This document shows positions 1 through 12,990 of a DNA stretch of 64,000 bases, one piece after another. The position numbers and the translations under genes are program-made. This DNA comes from Vandiemenella viatica. Taxonomy: Eukaryota; Arthropoda; Insecta; Orthoptera; Morabidae. Where the stretch lies: NCBI GenBank assembly GCA_031002005.1, contig JARYHS010009186.1, forward strand, positions 256,833,199-256,897,198, given 5' to 3'. How positions within the stretch are numbered: the stretch's first letter is position 1; the number at the start of each line of letters is the position of its first letter. The notes under the pieces were generated by a model. That model saw nothing but the letters and a program-made list of their open reading frames with translations. It was not told the DNA's origin and ran no database searches.

Positions 1-7
1 AACAATC

Positions 8-11
<4 letters not shown>

Positions 12-35
<24 letters not shown>
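12..35. repeat. (AT)n microsatellite
   Basis: An uninterrupted AT dinucleotide run. The remainder of 1-937 lies in the final Ahcy intron of the window; I recognise no gene or element there. Confidence 0.9.
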
Positions 36-40
<5 letters not shown>

Positions 41-937
41 GGAATATTTATCCCAATGGGAAGAAGAAACAAAATAAAAGGAAATCTGTTTGAGAATAAT
101 CAAATCCTGGACATATGATCACTGTGCCGAAGCCCAAAAAGATTAAAAGTTACCCCAGGTAACATCAAACCCGGATCGTCCGTGTGGTAAGCGAGTTTGC
201 TACAGACTCTGCCACTTTTGCTGTGGTGGTATGATGTAGAAATCGACCAGGACGTGAGCTGTGCGTAAACCTTTAGAGCCCTTTTTCCTCATAATCTTCT
301 TGCTAGTGCACTTTATTACTTTACTGGGTGGACATCCTTAAGGTATACTACTAACCTGCGAGTTCCATCCTGAACTGAATTTCTGAGAAGTTCCCCTTCT
401 AAGACTTCCTACAAAGATCAACAAGGTATTTCCAAAAGAATAATTGTTTTATTTTTTTTAATCAGTAATGAAAAAACTACTGATTAAGACTATTGACACT
501 GAAATAAGTTTCTAAAAAAATTTACGCAATTGATGAAAATGTGTCAAGATCATAGGATCAGTTCCATAGGAACATCTTCAGCTTTAGTTACTCATTTTGG
601 GATGGAACTTCATTTAATAAAGACTCATTTGACTAAAACTGTTCAAATATGACCATACGCCATTTCCCTTACATTAAAAGAAAGATTTTTTTTCTCACTA
701 ACATGCATTTAAAAAATGTCATGTGAAAATCATTGTGATGGGAAGACATTGTAAAGTTTATTTCAATCCTTTAGATTCAGAAAATATATTTATACAAAAA
801 TTTGGTATAACCACAGGATAGAAAAACTGTCTTAAATAACTCATTCCTGAATATCTTACTTTTTTCCTCTGTTTTGTTTGTTTATGTTGCTAAGATTAAA
901 AACTTATCAATTGGATTAGATTAATGCAAGAACTTAC

Positions 938-1132
938 CTTCTTTGGCAAAATGTGAACACTAACATTATATGTACCAGGTTTAGTCCACAATTCTATTTG
1001 AGCCAAAACCTGGTTACAGAAAGAATTGCTCATAACAAACGAAGGATGGCCTGTTGCACAGCCCAAGTTCACTAGTCGACCTTCTGCAAGAACAATGATA
1101 TGTCTTCCACTTGATAGCTTGTAACGGTCAAC
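938..1132 (-). CDS. Ahcy: Adenosylhomocysteinase, coding exon 7 (last one in the window)
   Basis: A 195 bp exon (65 codons, residues 337-401) between TATTCCAG and the donor AAG|GTAAGT. It encodes [20 protein letters not shown], then [20 protein letters not shown] and [40 protein letters not shown] is one of the most conserved stretches of the family. The final ~43 residues, including the C-terminal KPDHYRY-type tail that reaches into the neighbouring subunit, are not found in bases 1-937 and must lie beyond the left edge. Confidence 0.96.
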
Positions 1133-2150
1133 CTGGAATATGACAAAGGAAATAAACTAGTGTATCTTCTAAACTTTCCTTTTAGAATCTAAAGGAAGAG
1201 AGTAGCACTGAGATTATATATGTATTCATCATTTAAAGCACAGTATATAGTTACTGATGAGTACATTTTGATGCTGCAGCCCTTATGGTAAGCTGTTGCA
1301 AGTGGTATTTATAATTTACTCACACTTGTCCTATTCCTACTGTCTAATAGCACTATACATAAAAATGAAGTGAGAAACCATCAGTCACTACACATGACGG
1401 CATAGAAACAGCAAAAACATGAATACAGATCATATAGAGATTTTCAAGGTTAAACCCTTCAACAGTAGAACAAAGAGTGGTCAGGGTAACTATCTAGTTA
1501 ATGCACATTGGCAGTAAACTGTAGGCAGACACACATGGTTAATGAAAAGGTTATGTGAATGGAGTCTAGAGAGGCAGAACGCATGAAAATGGTCGAGTTT
1601 TCACAACTCTAACAACCTTAACTGTTTTACAGTGAGCGCTTTCAATTTTTCCTGTTTTTACTACCCTGCCAAGTCTATTAGTCAATATTAGACTCTTCAA
1701 GACCAGTAGATTCTGCATGTGGCTTTATCCCTGAGGAAGATCGTAATCCTCAGTCGAAGCATCTAGAGAAAAGGAGTTCAGATTGGTCGCAGCATATATA
1801 TTTGCAAAGTAATCTAACACGTTAAGGTTTAATCAAAATGCTGTGTTCGTATTGGTTTGTTTGTTTTTCACCTTCCTTCATATGTGGTAGATCATGGTTT
1901 TAATTTCATTTCATTGTTTTGATTGCCTAACATTATTTTCACTGTCTATTATCACAAAGAGAATAATCACAATGTGAGAAAACATTAAAACAAAAATCGA
2001 AACATAATATGGTAAGCAGTGGCTATTGCACATGAGGAAAAAGTGGTGGGAAAGCACAGTAGTGAGGACAGGAAAGAGGAAGGAGGTTAAAGGACTACTG
2101 AGCTCTATCTCAGATTTCAGCCTGGTGGATGAATGCCTAATAACCAATAT
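1133..2150. other. Ahcy intron sequence, nothing assigned
   Basis: AT-rich with scattered stops in all frames. The segment 1728-1775 (CTGAGGAAGAT followed by TCGAAGCATC) has the look of the tail blocks found in Penelope-like termini, but there is too little to call an element. Confidence 0.4.
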
Positions 2151-3520
2151 GTACCGATAGACTGGCTCCCATCACCTAACTACGTGGTAACTCCCATGAG
2201 TAGTGAGGATGCTGATGGCACAAAACTGTGAAACAAAATTTGAAGCTGTGTGTTGTGGAATGTGCCACAATGGGACTGTCAGGATTTTGGGTGAATATGA
2301 AGCAGGATATTTATTGGAAGTAAGTTGGTAAATAAAATTCATTGCAAGACAGGAGGAGGATGAGGAGGGTCATGGGTGTGTACAGGACGTATACTGGTGA
2401 TGAGGCATGGAAAGATACTGCAGTAGGTATGAAAAGTAGTTCATGGAAGGGAAAAGATGACCATGACCACAAGCTGGCACTCAATTTCAGGCACAAGGGT
2501 GTCGGAAGATTTTCTTTTTTAGGTAAGGGTGTCAAGGATTGGAATGAGTTACCAAGGGGAATGATTAATAACTTACCGAAAACATTAAAAGAATTTATAG
2601 TTAAATAAAATTTGTAGAGGGCAAATGTAGGTGGGTGCAGGATAGGGGGAAGTTGGGTGTGTAGGGAAATTGCCACCAGAGCGTGTGCTCCATTGCAATA
2701 AAATAAAATGGGAGCTTTCAAAATTGGCACATGCAACAATAGGAAAGGTCCAATGGAGGGATTGCTGAAGATGTTGGTGGCTGGGTGCATGCCAAACAGT
2801 GTGGTCTGTTGCAAGGGTAGGATTCGGGTAACAGGCTTATTGACTGTGCTGAATAGTACTTATGGACCACAAATTGACTGAGGTTACAGGGGACCTGGGA
2901 GAAGACACATCTTAATTCAAGGCAGCCCTGTTCTGGGATACGATGGTTGGAGACAAGGTCTGGGAAGAAACGTAAGACAAGAACTGGACTGCAACTTATT
3001 AGTGAGTGTCTGGTGGTTGTGCTGTGCTGACTGAGAAGTGGATAATTTCAGCATATTAATGAGTGAACAATACTATGGGAATAATCTGATAGAATATTGA
3101 TCAGAAAAAAAAACATTTGCCATGGATACCAAGGCAATAAGAGGGAGTGTTAAGTACGAAATGTATTGTAGCTGTCAAAATGGAAGTACAGTTGAAAGAG
3201 TGGGTTTTTAATACAGGCAGAAGTATTGACACTACCATTCAAGAGTTAAATCAATAGGAAGTGGCATGCATATGAGAATAGGACCAAGTGAAGTTTGGAG
3301 TGTGGTACCAGTTGAGGTTATTGAGGAAACCTCAAAGACTGTCTTCCCAATGTGTTCACACAGTAAAGATATCGTCGAAGAACCTGACTCATAAGGTGTG
3401 TCTCAGAAACTTTATCTGAGAATCACCATTCAAAATCGTCAAGGAAGAGGTTGTACCATGGGGCCCACACGGCGAAAATCTGGATACTGGCACTAGGATG
3501 TAGTTGATGTCAGAGATCGT
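2150..3520 (-). mobile_element. Penelope-like retroelement relic (RT part)
   Basis: Read on the minus strand, 3520-3200 gives FDDIF, then WTHWED and NFTWSYSHMHA. This follows the RT catalytic box and downstream segment of the better copy at 31655-34009 (YIDDIFMIWTHGED, INFTWSYSHT). Bases 2840-3020 are also similar to its 32480-32600 region. Many stops and frameshifts make it a dead copy, and a LINE-A 3' end (2336-2705) has landed inside it. The left edge is approximate. Confidence 0.6.
2336..2705 (+). mobile_element. LINE-A (CR1-like), 5'-truncated 3' end
   Basis: An 88-codon open stretch (DRRRMRRVMGVYRTYTGDEA, then WKGKDDHDHKLALNFRHKG and DWNELPRG) matches the C-terminus of the RT protein in the copy at 47134-52370. 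It ends with the family's shared tail: GAGCGTGTGCTCCATTGCAA followed by AT-rich units. AAATAAAAT occurs on both sides, though the tail itself has this sequence. Confidence 0.85.
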
Positions 3521-3584
3521 CCCACATGTTCTGTCAGGGACATGTGCCAATGTGGATAAGCATTATCTTGTTGAAAAATGTCAC

Positions 3585-3745
3585 CTTTTTTTTCCCTTTT
3601 TCTTATGGCTTTACACCTCGTCAACTTCAAGGTCATTATAATTGGATAAAGGAAACAAAGAAACTGCCGCAAGACACTGAAAATAAGATAGGGAAAATAA
3701 ACAGTTACCCGTCACTTACCGCTGGCCAATCCTATTCCCCCCATG
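3585..3745 (-). mobile_element. SINE tail joined to a Penelope-like terminus
   Basis: Bases 3603-3640 (GGCTTTACACCTCGTCAA, then AAGGTCATTA) match the 3' part of the tRNA-derived SINE in reverse. Immediately after come GGAAACAAAGAAACTGCC, AAATAAGATAGGG and ACCCGTCACTTACC, the conserved outer end of the Penelope-like elements in this window. Confidence 0.6.
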
Positions 3746-4659
3746 TTTTAAGGTTATAACAAGACAATGCGCAAAAGAACGAGGTTCGTACCGTCACAGC
3801 TGGATGCTTACTGAATCGGATAACACGCAGATGTGAAAATGGCGGTGCTTCGCACTCGACTATTAATGCCATGTTAAAACGGAGGTTACTTTCCAAATTA
3901 CCCTCTTATATATATTTATAGTTAATTGCCAGAAAACTCTGTTAAACCCATCATTTTTTTATATGATTTGAGTCTAGTATGTTATAATTAAGAGGTAAAT
4001 CAAAATATCATCGTATTATATCATTGCAAATCCTTTCTTTTGTGCCACTGTTTCCACATTCATTATTACTGCTACTAATTACTCTCACAAAAGTCAGTTC
4101 ACATTCATTTAATATCACTATTTACAGCATCAGGGCATGTTTCAATACACTATTGGCATGCCAATGAGTATTAATGTTCACCACGTACACAAATTCTTAA
4201 TCAAACATCAATTAGAAATTAAATTCCTTAGCGATGCCCACTAAACTCTCTGTATAAACTATATTCTAATTATATGTTCAAAACATTTTCTATGTTCTCA
4301 TTCTTAGAATTATAATTTGTATTTAGTGGTCTACATATTATTTCTGCATACAATCTTTTTTTTATGTCATGTGAGTTAGTAACCAGCAATTAGTCAAAAA
4401 TGCCAGTTTGGAAAGTAAAGACAGCATACAGATGCTGGCTTCCACATATACAAATCTCAATTTCCTATGGAAATTATTCAGACACTTATTTAGTAAGGTT
4501 AATAAGTATGAAAGTGTTGGGTACTACCTCATTATGGAACATTTTTGTATCGGCCGATTGTTCTGCAAAATCAATTTTCTGTACCTGGCCATCATTTATT
4601 GCTATTTATTAAGTTTCACAGGCAAAGTATTAAAGTAATTAGCTTTCTTGTTGCCATGG

Positions 4660-5990
4660 CCTGTGTAAGGAACAAGACCGATACCGGGGTTGAGTATCGC
4701 CTAAGTGCCTTAACTTACACTCTTGATGTGTACTCAAAGTTCTCAGTAAAACTTGCTAAATAATTTTGAATTGACCATGTTGCCTGGAAAGTTCAACTTG
4801 AATGCTTCAGGTCGCCACAATATTTGTTGACCCACAAATATTGAAAAGGTTATCAGTTAACTACAAAATAATAACAGTTCACTTTTCCAAAGTTCTTCAA
4901 ATTTATTCAAATAAAATCAAAAGTTCAAAACAGCATTCTAAAAGTTGATTTGGCTCATCGAACATACTTTTCCCAAAATTACAGATTGTGGAGAGAAATT
5001 TAACCGACCGAAACCCCTTTAACCAAATTTACAAGTTCTTAACAGTCATTGAAGTTACGATATAACACGACACGCAACATGGTTGAACTAGCCAGCATGG
5101 CGAGTTACAACCAGCGCGACGAAAGACAGACCGAAACAGACTACCGACAGGAACAGACAAACCATAATGGCGGCGGGGTCTTTTATAGAAACCATAAGAA
5201 CCAGTGACGTCAGCAACTGTATCACATCTTTTTGCTTCCGCGTAGCTCAAAGTATGTGTAATTTATTTGATGATCCCGACTATTAAAAATGTTCAAACTT
5301 TGACAGTATCTGGACTTATCTACTAGAAGTCCGACGGCAGTCTCTTGAGAAATTTAGGGTAATTAATTTTAAAGTTTTAGCTGTTTAAGACTCCGCGTAG
5401 TGATACATTCAAATTTGGGTAAAATCCCTAAGTGTTCTAGAATTTTACAAAAACTTAATCTCCGGACAAATGCTTAAACTTTTTATGGAAACCCAGATAT
5501 GTATGAAATCGTCTTAATTAGGGCTATCTGCTGATGTAATTTTTAAATTAATATCTCTTTTAATAAAAAAGCTTATTATTTTATCTTAATTAAAATTGCT
5601 AATTAAACTTTACCAAATTATTTAATTTTATTACCAAAATATCGGGGATAGTGCTGACTACAGCTGGTGATAAAAGTTCGGTTGTAGCTTTACTAGATTT
5701 AGAGATATTACAAATCTTAGAATTTCTACTTTTATTATCGCGTGTTTCGAAACTTGAACAAACCTAAATATCTCTTAAACTAAACGTTTCACGATATGAT
5801 AATTACACTTTAAAATGATTTTTATAACGAATTGTAACTATGGTGAGCAAGATTACAGGAAAATTACTTAAAGTTGAAAATTGCACTTATCGAAATTTCT
5901 AAGTGCCGCCTACGCAAAACTAGAATTTGCCAAAATTCTAAGGTGCTTACACCTGCTGTTCGATTTTACAACAAGCTGATACAACAAATT
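4660..5990 (-). mobile_element. Candidate LTR and start of internal region (minus)
   Basis: On the minus strand there is a TATA-like TCTATAAAAGACC at 5191-5179, AATAAA near 4910, and then at 4822-4809 the sequence TGGCGACCTGAAGC, which fits a primer-binding site of the TGGCGACC type seen in Gypsy-like retrotransposons. The order TATA, AATAAA, primer site is that of an LTR. The outer 5' end may be near TGTTGTATCAG (5985) but is uncertain. No gag or pol reading frame follows. Confidence 0.4.
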
Positions 5991-6302
5991 TGAACAGATG
6001 TCACAAATCCTACAATCGGCTAATATAGTGAATAGTGACTAATTTTGCAATCTGCAGAATGCAGCACAGTAATACAATGAATTTGGATTAAGGTTTTAGT
6101 AAAACAATTTTAATTTGTACCACTTTTCTTTCTCTTATTTACTTCAGTCTTTACTCTTCAGTAGGTCCAAATAAATTGCTAACAGAAGAAAATGTGGTGC
6201 AGTGACTTTCAACTAATACTTCCATGAATTTAATGTTAAAATGGTTTTCAATTTTTACATTTTACTAATAAGTCATATTGTACTTTCATATCTATACTGT
6301 AC

Positions 6303-6500
6303 CTGAGGTTTGATATTTATTTTTTCTACAGAATTCTTTTCAAGCCATGATACATCAATTTCACAGTCAAAATGGCCAATGTTACAAACAATTGAATCAT
6401 TGCGCATATTCGAAAAGTGATCTCCAGTTATAATATTTTTACAGCCGGTAGTAGTCACAAATATCTGGCCTTCTTTAGAAGCTTCATCCATTGTTGTAAC
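6303..6500 (-). CDS. Ahcy: Adenosylhomocysteinase, coding exon 6
   Basis: A 198 bp exon (66 codons, residues 271-336) between TCCGTAG and the donor CAG|GTACAG. It reads [20 protein letters not shown], then [16 protein letters not shown] and [14 protein letters not shown] and NIGHFD belong to the NAD-binding domain. The reading frame runs past the donor into intron residues, but conservation with orthologues stops exactly at the GT, which fixes the exon end. Confidence 0.97.
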
Positions 6501-6755
6501 CTACGGATGAAACCATTTCATTAAACAGATTGACAATCTCAAAATCTCTAAAAAGACTTGAATAAAAGATGATTAACACAAGACACATTCAAAGATTTTA
6601 TTAAAATACTCTCAGGCTTCCAGTTATGCCAAAATACCACCCTAGGGATGTTTTGAGGGGCACAATCTCCTGCCCTCACTTTCAAAGTAACTGAAGTCAT
6701 CTTACATTCAAAGAAGTTGTTAAAGTAAAAAAGTTCTAGGATATTTTTCAAAATC

Positions 6756-7660
6756 TGTAACACTCACCCAAAGATGAAGAAAAGCAATGATCAGACACTA
6801 TGTGACGATACCATCGGACTAACACAGATCGAGAGGAGTATCTGTGAGCGGGGATATCTTTGACAGAGTATAAACAGTATGGCGACAGTCTACTGCACGC
6901 TGTTGTACCGCGCGGACCTAATGGCGGGAGTTGCCGACTGTTGAGGACAATACCGCGGGAACGATAACCTAAAAGTGTTTGTAACGGTGCAACTAACGCG
7001 TACTGTAATTACAAGTGTTATGCGGAGTGTTCAGTGTGCATGGACGAGGACAGTACTACGAACTTTCTAATTATTGTGATAGCGGCACCGCATATTATTT
7101 TCACCTACTCGGTTCGAATCCTGCAAACTTTGGTGATAGAAGTTCGATTACACGGGTCACTGTAACTGGTGGATACTTCGGCGGTGTATTTTTTTGTGTT
7201 TCTCCAGATAATAAAGTTGTGTGTTGAATGCAAACTTTTGTGACTTGTGTGGTAGTAATTGCTACTCATTTTTGTAGTATAGTTGCTGTCACAAGCTGCT
7301 TCAAGTGATTAGTTTTGTGAATAACTTTAATTCTTAGTATTATTTGTGGAATCTCCACTGGCGACCGGACGGAATTGAACCTGTAGTAATAGGAACATTT
7401 AATCACGAACTTAAACACGCCACATTGAATCGTTCCACCAGGACTCAGAATTATCGCTAATGCGTGAGGTGCCTTGCAACTACATGGCCAAATCATAAGA
7501 AATTTGGGGCCATTTTTTGTGAGAGAGAGAGTTTGACTATCTGAAGAGTTCCAATGAGGGAACATCTGCCTGCATAAGTATCTACTAGTTCCACAGCCTG
7601 TTTTATCTTCCACTGAGTGAGGAAAGTGGAGTACAAACCTGGAAAAGGGTAATAAGATTA
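6756..7660 (+). mobile_element. Candidate LTR (6756-7357) plus start of internal region
   Basis: It begins TGTAACACTC at 6756, has TATAAA at 6871-6876 and AATAAA near 7210, and ends TCCA at 7354-7357, followed one base later by TGGCGACCGGAC (7359-7370), again a TGGCGACC-type primer site. The block is richer in G+C than its surroundings. The reading frame on the opposite strand at 7266-7613 is not recognisable as a protein. No second LTR or pol is found, so this would be a broken element. Confidence 0.5.
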
Positions 7661-8129
7661 CCTTGGATTTTCGCTAAGAAGAGTTCCATCAGTCACCCAC
7701 TGATTTGCAAATTTCCACATACGACAAAATAGAGGGTACAAGATCATGACTTTTTGATACTTTTCTGCATTCTTGCCTGATAGAAATAAAAATTATGAAG
7801 TGAAAAAGGTTGGCTTCAAGCAAACAAAGCTATGGAGTGAAAACACTTCAAGCAGCTGAGAATGGTAGTATTACACAAGATTGAAGTTCTCTTGGCATTG
7901 AGAATTAATACAGTATCCTCTGGTGACTAACCGAGTGAGAAGGGTGGTTTCACACGATATTTCAGTGATTGGAAAATCTGTCACTATCTTCTGGTGTAGG
8001 GGGGGGGGGGGGAGAAATCCCGCAGATATCCAGGGGAGTGATCAGAATTGATAGAAACATTGAAACCAATGAACAATAGGGAATTTTAGTCCAACACCAT
8101 AGGTGACAACAGTTGGAAAAAAAAAAAAA

Positions 8130-8320
8130 AAAAGACAATCACTTATAATACAATATTTCAGTGTTGAACCTTGTTCTTGCAAGTAGATGAGTGACAGGTG
8201 CCATCACAACTACGCTTGTTTGCAAGCAGGCGTCAATGTGAGCACATCTGAAAGTGCCACGTGTCTAATCTAAGAGTAAAAATAAGGTTCAACATCGAAA
8301 TAATGTATTATACGAGATTT
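8130..8320. repeat. Small inverted repeat (foldback)
   Basis: Left arm 8143-8174 (TATAATACAATATTTC, then GTTGAACCTT) and right arm 8281-8312 are inverted copies with a few mismatches, around a ~105 bp centre. The ACAATATTTC core resembles Penelope-like termini. A G-run lies at 8000-8012 and an A-run at 8117-8133. The rest of 7660-8460 shows nothing clear. Confidence 0.6.
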
Positions 8321-8459
8321 TGGTTGGTAGATTAAGTGGACGAGTGTTCAGAATTTCTGTTCTGGGTAGCTATATAATAAGCACACTAGCTGTCAAAGGA
8401 TTATTGATGTGGGATTTTTAATTAAAAAGAAGGTAGGGAACTGGGTTCGTTGCCAAGAA

Positions 8460-9200
8460 GAGTTAAGTGAGGGTAGAAACTAGGTCCATGCTAACCACAT
8501 CAAAAGTGTATATGCCAAAACCACAAGACAAAGAAATTAAGAAATTTCACATTGATAAATTAATCTGATTAGTGAAGGGGGAGGAAAATTTAATAATCAT
8601 TGATGATTGGAATGAGCTAGTGGGATAAGAAAAGAGGAGTGATGCAGGGTTTTTGATCTCTGAGAAAAATATAGAGCAGGTTTCTAGAATTTTGTGAATC
8701 ACAGTGAACACATGTGAAAACGTATGCAGAATACAAGAAGATATCAGCTAGATTATATATCATGGTCAAACAGATTAAAAAAACGAAGATGATAAAGAAT
8801 CTGACCACAATCTGTTAGTTCTGAATTAAAAGCTGAAATTCAATAAGCAAGACAGAACAAAGTGAACCTCATGTGGGAGAAAAATTTGTACAGTTTATGG
8901 ATATGGATCTAAGAAACAACTCTGAAAGGAATTAAACTGATCACTGGAATGCCCTGAAAAGAGAAATAATCAAAGCTGGTAAAGAAGCATTAGGCATTAA
9001 GAAAGAAGCCAAACAAAAGTCTAGGATCACAAAACATATTTTGGCGTTGATGGATCAGTCACAGAAATGCTCAAGATGAAATGGGAGGAATGGTACAGTT
9101 ATTTAAAAAATCAAATAAACAAGAAATGCAAGAAACCAAAAGAAAAATGACTTCAAGGTAAGTATGAAGAAATAAAAAAGGAAAATGGCCTTAGGGAAAG
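8460..9200 (+). mobile_element. RTE-like LINE relic (endonuclease to linker)
   Basis: Across frameshifts the plus strand reads IIIDDWNELVG (the GDWNAxVG endonuclease motif), then ESDHNLLVLN (the SDH motif), then HWNALKREIIKAGKEALGIK (the linker before the RT). Order and spacing fit an apurinic-type endonuclease LINE of the RTE kind. Many stops show it is dead. Confidence 0.6.
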
Positions 9201-9300
9201 TAGATGCAAACTAAAGGAGGATCAAATAGAATTTTGGAGAAATGAAGAAAAGATGCATACATAAGGTTGTTGATATGATGCCACTTTGAAGCTAAAAAGA

Positions 9301-9490
9301 TAAGTATTATTTTGCTTAGGGCTTTACCCCTAATTGATGTTAAGGTCATTAAACGTGGGAGAGGACTGGGAAGCAAGGAGCAGGAAGGAACTTGGCCACA
9401 GTTTTATGATGCAACCATGGAAAACTAGACAGGGATTTGAACCAAAGTTCTGTCAAATACAGGGCCAGAGTGCTTAATATCAAAACTTGT
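9301..9490 (-). mobile_element. tRNA-derived SINE, old copy
   Basis: It aligns along most of its length with the reverse of the SINE at 28271-28518: the tail block (TTAAGGTCATTAAACG, GGAAGGAA), then GGGATTTGAACC (reverse of a pol III B box) and GGCCAGAGTGCTTAA. It is clearly more decayed than the copies at 13787 and 28271. Confidence 0.7.
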
Positions 9491-9708
9491 AGAGTGTTAA
9501 AACTAACATGTGAAACCAGTTCTAGCTGTTTAAGAGTAATCCCATTATAAAATTATAGTCCAATATTCTTTCAAATTCTGAAGAATACAAAGATGTCCAG
9601 TATATTGTAATTTCTTTTTATACTCTATTGCTTTTTAATAGAGGAACAGAATCAAACCCAAAATTGTTTTCATGAAATTTTATTAATACTTTTGTAAAAA
9701 TGTAGTTA

Positions 9709-10751
<1,043 letters not shown>

Positions 10752-10940
10752 CTTAGTTACAGAGTCATTAACATTTATAGCAGGTATTTTCAGTTTATTT
10801 TCTTTCATCATCCTATAAAGATTATGTACACCGGTAGTAGTTTCTTCAGATACCCCGCGAATTTCTTTAAGATATTCAGGATATTTGGTATGAACCAAAT
10901 TTGTCAGATCACCACCATCATCCAATATTAAATTTAATGG
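10752..10940 (-). CDS. Ahcy: Adenosylhomocysteinase, coding exon 4
   Basis: A 189 bp exon (63 codons) between TTACAG and the donor AAG|GTAATA. It encodes residues 136-198: [18 protein letters not shown], then [17 protein letters not shown] and [17 protein letters not shown] and SEETTTG carry the conserved aspartate and glutamate of the active site (equivalent to human D131 and E156). The frame is intact. Confidence 0.97.
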
Positions 10941-11389
10941 CTGTAACAAAATAACTTCAATATAGAACTGCTGAAAATTAAATAATAATTTACAGATTGC
11001 CAATAATTATACAAGAATAATTATGTTATTTAGAAGTTAAAATGAACACCTGAAAAGTATAAGAAAACGTTGACGGAAATGGATAAACTGATTATTAAAA
11101 CATTTAAGAAATAAACACGCAACAATTATTAAACAGATTTCTCATTTTCAAAACTAGCATCTTCTGTTCAACCAGATGACGTTTATGCAATATCAATTAT
11201 ATATATATAAAAAAAAATCCATTGTAATTATACTTTGAAATTTATCAGTGTGTGTAACTTAATTTTTAAGTACATTTTAACTGGGGGCAGTAAAGCTTAT
11301 AATAAATATATATAAATGGGTCACATGCATTTTAAAACTTTTACCGTAATACATTACTAATTAAATGTAAGAAATATCAAGTTTGGAGT

Positions 11390-12680
11390 GGATGAGAAAT
11401 TGATATGCTGAGTAGAAGAATTTTTATAAGGTAGAAAACATAGTTACGGTATGAAATGCAGTATCAAAAAAAATGGAAGTAAAAATGGGAGTGCCACAGG
11501 GTAGCATGTTGGGACCATTGCTATTCATTATTCTAATGAATAATTGTGTTGATTGTTTACTATCATAAATTAGATTGTTTGCAGATGCCATAATGCTATA
11601 TAAAAGGATCAAAATGATAAATGACTAAACAGTTACAGGTTGATCTGGACAGGATACCTAGTTGGGTTGGTAAACATGAGATGAAGATAAATGCAAAGAA
11701 GAGTCAGCTTATTAGATACACAAATAAAAAACAAAAGGTTAATTATGAATATAAGGTGGGGAAAGAATTGCTTTTTGAAGACTTGAAAAGTAAATATCTT
11801 GGCATTACATTTGATTTAATTTAATTTCAATGGAGTACACGCTCTGGTGGCAATTTCCCTACACACCCAACTTCCCCCTATCCTGCACCCACCTACATTT
11901 GCCCTCTACAAATTTTAACTTTAAATTCTTTTAACGTTTTCGGTAAGTTATTCATCATTCCCCTTGGTAACTCATTCCAATACCTGACACCCTTACCTAA
12001 AAAAGAAAATCTACCCACACCCTTGTGCCTGAAATCGAACTGGGCAGGACACATTGGACAGGTGGTAGGAAAAGGATTCAAAATTCTGCACTTGTTGGAG
12101 AGAGTGATGAGGGGATGTAAGAGAGAAGTAAAGGAATTGGGTTATAAAACTTTGGTCAGTCCATTGCTCAAATATGGTAGTGTAGTATGGGACCCTCATT
12201 TTGCATATCAAATACAGAGTTGGAGAGGGTGCAAAAAAGGGCTGCTAGATTTGTTTCTGGAAATTATCGCAGAATGCAATCAGTAACAGATATGATAAAG
12301 AAGCTGGAATGGGATTCATTACAAGACAGGAGGAGGATGAAGAGGGTCATGGGAGTGTACAAGGCGTATACTGGTGATGAGGTATGGAAAGATATTGGTT
12401 TAGGTATGAAATGTAGTGCATGGAAGGGAAAAGATGACCATGACCACAAGCTGGCACTCGATTTCAGGCACAAGGGTGTGGGAAGATTCTCTTTTTTAGG
12501 TAAGGATATCAGGGATTGGAATAAGTTACCCAGGGAAATGATGAATAAATTACCGAAAACGTTGAAAGAATTTAAAGTTAAAATTTGTAGAGGGCAAATG
12601 TAGGTGGGTGCAGGAAATGGGGATGAAGGACATGTAGGGAAATTACCACCGGAGCGTGTGCTCCATTGCAATTAAATTAG
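11390..12680 (+). mobile_element. LINE-A (CR1-like) RT 3' half with a nested antisense copy
   Basis: Bases 11390-11818 match the RT region of the copy at 51340-51720 (RT-palm remnants, then WVGKHEMKINAKKSQLIRYT). Bases 11820-12033 are the last ~215 bp of a LINE-A in the opposite orientation. From 12034 the first copy resumes (WAGHIGQVVGKGFKILHLLE, LRFHKG-type tail) and ends at 12680 with GAGCGTGTGCTCCATTGCAA. A truncated LINE-A thus inserted antisense into an older one, replacing about ten bases at the junction. Confidence 0.85.
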
Positions 12681-12689
12681 TTTTAGTCC

Positions 12690-12990
12690 CATCGATTTTC
12701 ATTCCGAATTCCTTGAATCCTTTGTCTAAAGTCTCTACCATTCTTCCGAGTATCTTGACACTTTCCGCCAGCAAAACCATGTCATCAGCAAACCTTATTC
12801 AGCTAATCCTATATGCACCCATGCATACACCTCCTTTACCTGTTAAATTTCTTTTAAATATATGTTAAATAATATGGGTGAAAAACAACATCCCTGTCTT
12901 AAACTTCTTCCAATCTTTTGCCCTTCTGTAAGATAATTTCACACTCTCACCTTGTTTGATGTATAATTTATTTATTTGCCTTCTTTCCTT
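12690..12990 (-). mobile_element. RTE/L1-type RT relic
   Basis: Minus-strand translation across frames gives GRSLRQGCCFSPILFNIYLK and FADDMVLLAESVKILGRMVE followed by GFKEFGMKI. These are RT motifs (the xQG-SPxLF and F-ADD boxes) from a LINE different from A, B and C. T-runs at 13007-13021 follow, and 13030-13780 holds nothing I can assign. Confidence 0.7.

Noticed and set aside
1..937. Final Ahcy coding exon
   Set aside because: I looked for the conserved C-terminal residues (KLTEKQ..YLG, PDHYRY) on the minus strand and did not find them; the exon must lie outside the window.
7015..7613. Host exons in the GC-richer block (frames of 70 and 115 codons)
   Set aside because: No protein family recognised and no fitting splice sites; an LTR with primer-binding site explains the block better.
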